Notes under the pieces: model-generated
What the model was told of the DNA's origin: nothing
What the model saw: the letters and a program-made list of their open reading frames with translations, nothing else
The model's database searches: none
Shown: positions 5,945-9,138 of the stretch, one piece after another
Layout of the letters: the number at the start of each line of letters is the position of its first letter
Numbering within the stretch: the first letter of the stretch is position 1
Assembly (NCBI GenBank): GCA_020345945.1
Contig: CP070773.1
Coordinates: forward strand, 769,874-779,011
DNA length: 9,138 nt
DNA from: Candidatus Bathyarchaeota archaeon
GTDB taxonomy: Archaea; Thermoproteota; Bathyarchaeia; RBG-16-48-13; GCA-020345945
Reading direction: 5' to 3'
Position numbers and translations under genes: made by a program

Positions 5945-6676
5945 ATGACCGAAAGCAAATCAAGTGACCCGATAGTTGAAACAAGTAACCTAAGTAAGAC
6001 CTACAAGCTGGGAAAAACAGAAGTCCAAGCACTCGACAAAGTAGACCTCCAGATCAAGAGAGCAGAATTCGTCGCTATCATGGGTCCCTCAGGTTCGGGA
6101 AAAACAACTCTACTGAACTTGATAGGTACGTTAGATACACCTACAACTGGCACTATCCTACTCGATGGAGAAGACCTTTCAAAACTCAAAGAATCAGATA
6201 AAGACAGAATAAGAAGACACAAGATCGGATTCGTATACCAATTTTACAATCTAATCCCAGTGCTTTCTGCTAGAGAAAATATTGAACTTCCAATGGACAT
6301 AGCAGGCACCGATAGAAGAAAAAGCCGAGAAAGAGTCAACCAACTACTCAAAACAGTAGGACTTGCAGACCGCGCGGATCACCGTCCCGACGAACTCAGC
6401 GGAGGAGAACAACAAAGAGTTGCCATAGCCAGGGCACTAGCAAACAGACCTAGCATCATACTTGCAGACGAGCCTACAGGAGACCTAGACTCAAAAACCG
6501 GAAAAGAAGTAATCGGAGAACTACGAAGAATCTGCAAAGAGGAGGACGTCACCGCCATCGTCGTTACTCACGACCCAATAGTCGGAGAATTTTCAGATAG
6601 AGTCATCTACATGCGTGACGGAACCATCGCGGGAGAGAAGATCCTTCTCCCCGTCAACAACCCCAAAGAGCCCTAA
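5945..6676 (+). CDS. ABC transporter ATP-binding protein, LolD/MacB type
   Basis: The 243-residue cytoplasmic ATPase partner of the preceding permease. It has every nucleotide-binding element: Walker [10 protein letters not shown] (47-55), Q-loop in VYQFYNL (Gln99), signature LSGGEQQR (151-158), Walker B IILADEP leading into D-loop TGDLDS (171-183), and switch histidine in VVTHD (His209). The N-terminal [13 protein letters not shown] and the text after the Q-loop are characteristic of the LolD/MacB/FtsE subgroup. The ATG at 5945 is preferred because purine-rich GAGGAG and AGTGAG lie upstream at workable spacing. A GTG at 5933 would give four extra residues and overlap the permease stop as GTGA, a pattern that favours translational coupling, so the start may be 5933. 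Either way the two genes form one operon. A short 6-bp inverted repeat, AGCCCT/AGGGCT, spans its stop codon. Confidence 0.94.
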   Translation: MTESKSSDPIVETSNLSKTYKLGKTEVQALDKVDLQIKRAEFVAIMGPSGSGKTTLLNLIGTLDTPTTGTILLDGEDLSKLKESDKDRIRRHKIGFVYQFYNLIPVLSARENIELPMDIAGTDRRKSRERVNQLLKTVGLADRADHRPDELSGGEQQRVAIARALANRPSIILADEPTGDLDSKTGKEVIGELRRICKEEDVTAIVVTHDPIVGEFSDRVIYMRDGTIAGEKILLPVNNPKEP

Positions 6677-6701
6677 CAAACAAATGGAAAGGGCTTAAAA
6701 G
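6669..6701. promoter_or_regulatory. Spacer with inverted repeat and TATA-like box before the MFS gene
   Basis: AGCCCT (6669-6674, touching the ATPase stop) is complementary to AGGGCT (6690-6695), a weak stem with a 15-nt loop that might mark transcript end. CTTAAAAG (6694-6701), about 70 nt before the MFS start, is a reasonable archaeal TATA box preceded by purines. Together they suggest that the MFS gene has its own promoter instead of being read only from the ABC operon. Confidence 0.35.
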
Positions 6702-6766
6702 AGTCTTATTCAGACTTCGACTTCAATAATCAACACATACTTTTCCTGGAATAGAAGAGAGTAAAA

Positions 6767-7948
6767 TTGAACGCTATACAGACAAAACAGAGGACTTTAA
6801 TTCTCGTCCTCTTCTCGCTGGTACACTTCCTGAACCATCTATATCTACTCCTGATTCCAGCCATTCTTCCTACAATCAGATCCGAATTCGACCTAACATA
6901 TACCCTGTCAGGTCTCGTTGTGACCGGACTCAATCTAAGCTACTCCCTCTTCGCTTTACCAGCAGGATACGCTGCAGACAGGCTGAATAGGAAGATGCTC
7001 ATAACGGCAAACATCGTCTGGTTCACCACAGGAATGTTTCTCACCGGATTCTCAACAGAGTATTGGCAGATCTTCTTGTTGCAGGTATTAGCGGGCATAG
7101 GAGGATCGCTATACCATCCTTCCGGGCTGGCGATGATATCAGATCTCTTTGTCGAGAAGAGGGGGAGAGCAATGGGTATACACGGGTCACTAGGGCTGTC
7201 AAGCGGATTCATAGGCCCACTAATCGCAGGTGTAGTGGGAGCGGCACTCGGATGGAGATGGGTGTTTCTCTTACTCACCCTTCCAGGATTCGTGATCTCC
7301 TTCCTATTCTGGAAGCTCATTCCGGATGAACCTGGAGAAAAGATAGATCAACCTACGAGAACCACGGGGACAAGAGCCGAGGGGAAGATCTCGCTAGGAT
7401 CAGCTATAGCAATAATATCTATCGTCTTTGCAGCAAGCAGTTTCGGCAACAACGGCATCACCGCGTTCACCACTATATTCCTCGTAGACGAGATGAGCCT
7501 TGATATCGTCCATGCTGCCACCCTCTTATCCATCTTATCAGGTATGTCAATAATATCTCAACCCATCAGTGGTTGGCTTTCAGACTATCTTGGGAGAAAG
7601 AAGGTAATCGCAATAAACCTGACGTTGACGACGGTCTGCATCCTTGCACTAATCAGCGTTAGAGATCTTTTCCTGGCAACACTACTACTCGTTCCCCTCG
7701 GATACGTTTCAGGCTCTATCGGCGCGGTAATCTTCGCTTATGTAGCAGACGTCACTCCCAGCTATACCTTGGGCAAGGTCTACGGCTTGTTCTACGCTGT
7801 AGGAAGGGGGATGGGTGCTTTTGCACCACTATTCATGGGATTAATCGCGGACATAATCGGATTAAAAGCGTCTTTCATAATACTGGCAGGGATCTCTCTT
7901 CTAGGCGGATTATTAATCCTCTTGGTGAAAGAGAAGAATAACCGATAA
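6767..7948 (+). CDS. Major facilitator superfamily transporter, Fsr-like
   Basis: A 393-residue, 12-helix MFS permease in the cytoplasmic membrane, close to the usual length of about 400. The loop 2-3 signature appears in both halves as GYAADRLNRKM (67-77) and GWLSDYLGRKK (269-279), the mark of the ancestral duplication. GIGGSLYHPSGLAMISDLF (110-128), followed by RGRAMGIHGSLGLSSGFIGP (132-151), is like the fosmidomycin-resistance (Fsr) and related efflux branch. A charged central loop (about 186-206) separates the halves. The start is TTG at 6767 with AGAGAG six or so bases ahead, and the N-terminus leads straight into helix 1, which supports it. The direction of transport and substrate cannot be read from sequence. 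The following PLP enzyme gene is 57 nt downstream, so amino-acid transport is one possibility beside drug or metabolite efflux. Confidence 0.9.
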   Translation: MNAIQTKQRTLILVLFSLVHFLNHLYLLLIPAILPTIRSEFDLTYTLSGLVVTGLNLSYSLFALPAGYAADRLNRKMLITANIVWFTTGMFLTGFSTEYWQIFLLQVLAGIGGSLYHPSGLAMISDLFVEKRGRAMGIHGSLGLSSGFIGPLIAGVVGAALGWRWVFLLLTLPGFVISFLFWKLIPDEPGEKIDQPTRTTGTRAEGKISLGSAIAIISIVFAASSFGNNGITAFTTIFLVDEMSLDIVHAATLLSILSGMSIISQPISGWLSDYLGRKKVIAINLTLTTVCILALISVRDLFLATLLLVPLGYVSGSIGAVIFAYVADVTPSYTLGKVYGLFYAVGRGMGAFAPLFMGLIADIIGLKASFIILAGISLLGGLLILLVKEKNNR

Positions 7949-7954
7949 ATATCG
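7943..7954. promoter_or_regulatory. Palindrome and TATA-like box between the MFS and PLP enzyme genes
   Basis: CGATA and TATCG flank a central AA, making a 12-bp near-perfect palindrome that overlaps the MFS stop codon. Its core, ATAAATAT, resembles an archaeal TATA box located about 54 nt before the next ATG, so the downstream gene may have a secondary promoter. The same sequence could equally be a chance AT-rich palindrome. Confidence 0.3.
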
Positions 7955-8005
7955 AACGGTCAAGAGGGAAGCAGTCATAGACAACATTTCCTTGAGGATG
8001 AGAAG

Positions 8006-9103
8006 ATGACCGAAGAGACACTGGATATTGAGATCGATCAGATAGATACACCTGCCTTGATCATCGATCTCGAACTGATGGAGAACAACATAGCGAGTAT
8101 GGCGAAGTTCTTTGAAGGGGCTGACGCGGATCTTAGACCCCACTCAAAAACCCATAAAATACCTGTGATAGCACATAAGCAGATAGCCGCGGGGGCCAAA
8201 GGCATATGCTGTCAGAAGCTTGGGGAGGCAGAAGTCATGGCTGCCGCAGGTATCGAAGACATCCTCATAACCAACCAGATCGTCGGTCCCCGGAAATTAT
8301 GGAGACTGGCTAACCTATCGAGAAATAGCGGAGTCACTGTAGCAGTCGATAGCCTTGAAAACGCAGAGATGATCTCTAAAGCTGCCGTCAAGAAAGAAAC
8401 CAAGGTCAACGTCATTGTAGAGATAAACGTAGGTATCGATAGGTGCGGCGTAGAGCCCGGTGAACCGACATTGAAGTTCACCCGACAGATAATCAGACTT
8501 CCAGGCCTAAATTTCAAGGGAATTATGGGTTATGAAGGTCCTTTCATGAGCCTCCCAAACTGGGAAGAAAGGAAGAAAGCTGCCATCAAGAGATTAAGAC
8601 TTCTCGTCGAGACAAGCGAGCTTCTCAAAGGTTCTGGAATCGATCTTGACATCGTCAGCGCGGGAGCCACAGGGACCTATAATATAACTGGAGCCTATCC
8701 AGGCGTAACAGAGGTCGAAGCAGGTTCCTATGTGTTTATGGACACAACATACAGGAAACTGGAGGGTGTGAATTTCAATCTAGCCTTGAGCCTTCTGACC
8801 ACAGTCACCAGCAGACCTACAGAGGAGCGTGTAGTAGTAGATGCTGGAATGAAAGCGATAACAAGAGAATTCGGGATGCCCGAAGTCAAGGGAATTGATG
8901 GTCTTGAACTGCAGAAGCTATCGGAGGAGCATGGGACCCTGAGATCGACGACCCTAGAGCAGAGACCGAAGATAGGTGATAAGATAGAACTCTATCCAAG
9001 CCACTGCTGCACAACAGTCAACCTCCATGACGTAGCATACGGGGTTCGAGATGGAAAAGTTGAATCAACGTGGAGAATAGAGGGAAGAGGAAGATTCACA
9101 TAG
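8006..9103 (+). CDS. DSD1-family PLP enzyme (D-threonine aldolase / D-serine dehydratase-like)
   Basis: A 365-residue cytoplasmic fold-type III (alanine-racemase-like) PLP enzyme. The family cleaves D-threonine and related beta-hydroxy D-amino acids to glycine and an aldehyde, or dehydrates D-serine. DTPALIIDLELMENNIASMA (14-33) begins the TIM barrel. RPHSKTHK (44-51) carries the PLP lysine, Lys48. CCQKLGEAEVMAAAGIEDIL (68-87) and INVGIDRCGV (140-149) are typical barrel segments, GYEG (175-178) and SAGATGTY (218-225) form the phosphate side, and the C-terminal beta domain has PSHCC (331-335), whose His333 and Cys335 match the metal-binding His-x-Cys pair of the family. All key residues appear present, so it should be active. 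ATG is preceded by GAGG about nine bases upstream. It lies 57 nt after the MFS gene and is likely cotranscribed. Choice between aldolase, dehydratase and racemase activities is open. Confidence 0.9.
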   Translation: MTEETLDIEIDQIDTPALIIDLELMENNIASMAKFFEGADADLRPHSKTHKIPVIAHKQIAAGAKGICCQKLGEAEVMAAAGIEDILITNQIVGPRKLWRLANLSRNSGVTVAVDSLENAEMISKAAVKKETKVNVIVEINVGIDRCGVEPGEPTLKFTRQIIRLPGLNFKGIMGYEGPFMSLPNWEERKKAAIKRLRLLVETSELLKGSGIDLDIVSAGATGTYNITGAYPGVTEVEAGSYVFMDTTYRKLEGVNFNLALSLLTTVTSRPTEERVVVDAGMKAITREFGMPEVKGIDGLELQKLSEEHGTLRSTTLEQRPKIGDKIELYPSHCCTTVNLHDVAYGVRDGKVESTWRIEGRGRFT

Positions 9104-9138
9104 ACAAGGCACACCGAGATCGCCTGATAGAGGAGGAC

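Noticed and set aside
6940..7320. Minus-strand open frame of 126 codons
   Set aside because: It is antisense to the MFS gene core, whose signature motifs are intact, and the product has no recognisable features.

Overview
The window most likely comes from an archaeon of the TACK group. The strongest clue is an ESCRT-III/CdvB-type protein, which belongs to the Cdv division machinery. It is supported by a Dph6-type diphthamide synthase (a pathway of archaea and eukaryotes), an NDP-forming acyl-CoA synthetase, TTG/GTG starts and short TATA-box-like leaders. A Bathyarchaeia-like or related lineage would fit, but that is inference and not shown by the sequence.

Left part (1-2050). The 5' end of an NDP-forming acyl-CoA synthetase gene runs leftward off the edge. 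It has no complete ORF in the window but is clear on the minus strand. About 200 bp of divergent spacer holds two inverted repeats. Rightward from there come a small membrane protein of unknown function and, 4 nt later, a diphthine-ammonia ligase (Dph6) gene. This pair ends at a long imperfect hairpin that also lies just past the end of the converging cdvB gene, so it looks like a shared terminator.

Middle part (2046-3290). A leftward cdvB-like gene with a proline-rich tail is preceded on the same strand by a short hydrophobic ORF of doubtful status. Then comes roughly 330 bp without a convincing gene. It carries several short palindromes and a cluster of TCCAAA motifs, and it serves as the divergent control region for cdvB and the transporter.

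Right part (3291-9138). All genes point rightward. A large MacB/FtsX-type ABC permease, an internal tandem duplication with about ten membrane segments, overlaps or abuts its LolD/MacB-type ATPase, and the two probably form a complete exporter or mechanotransmission complex. After a 90 bp spacer with a TATA-like box come a 12-TM major facilitator (Fsr-like) transporter and, 57 nt later, a DSD1/D-threonine aldolase-type PLP enzyme. The last two may form a transport-plus-catabolism unit for a beta-hydroxy D-amino acid.

I found no CRISPR array, tRNA, rRNA, transposase or attachment site. The window is mainly recognisable housekeeping and transport genes. The most unusual items are the CdvB-like gene with no cdvA or cdvC beside it, the unknown membrane protein tied to dph6, the convergent hairpin and the motif-rich spacer upstream of the ABC transporter.
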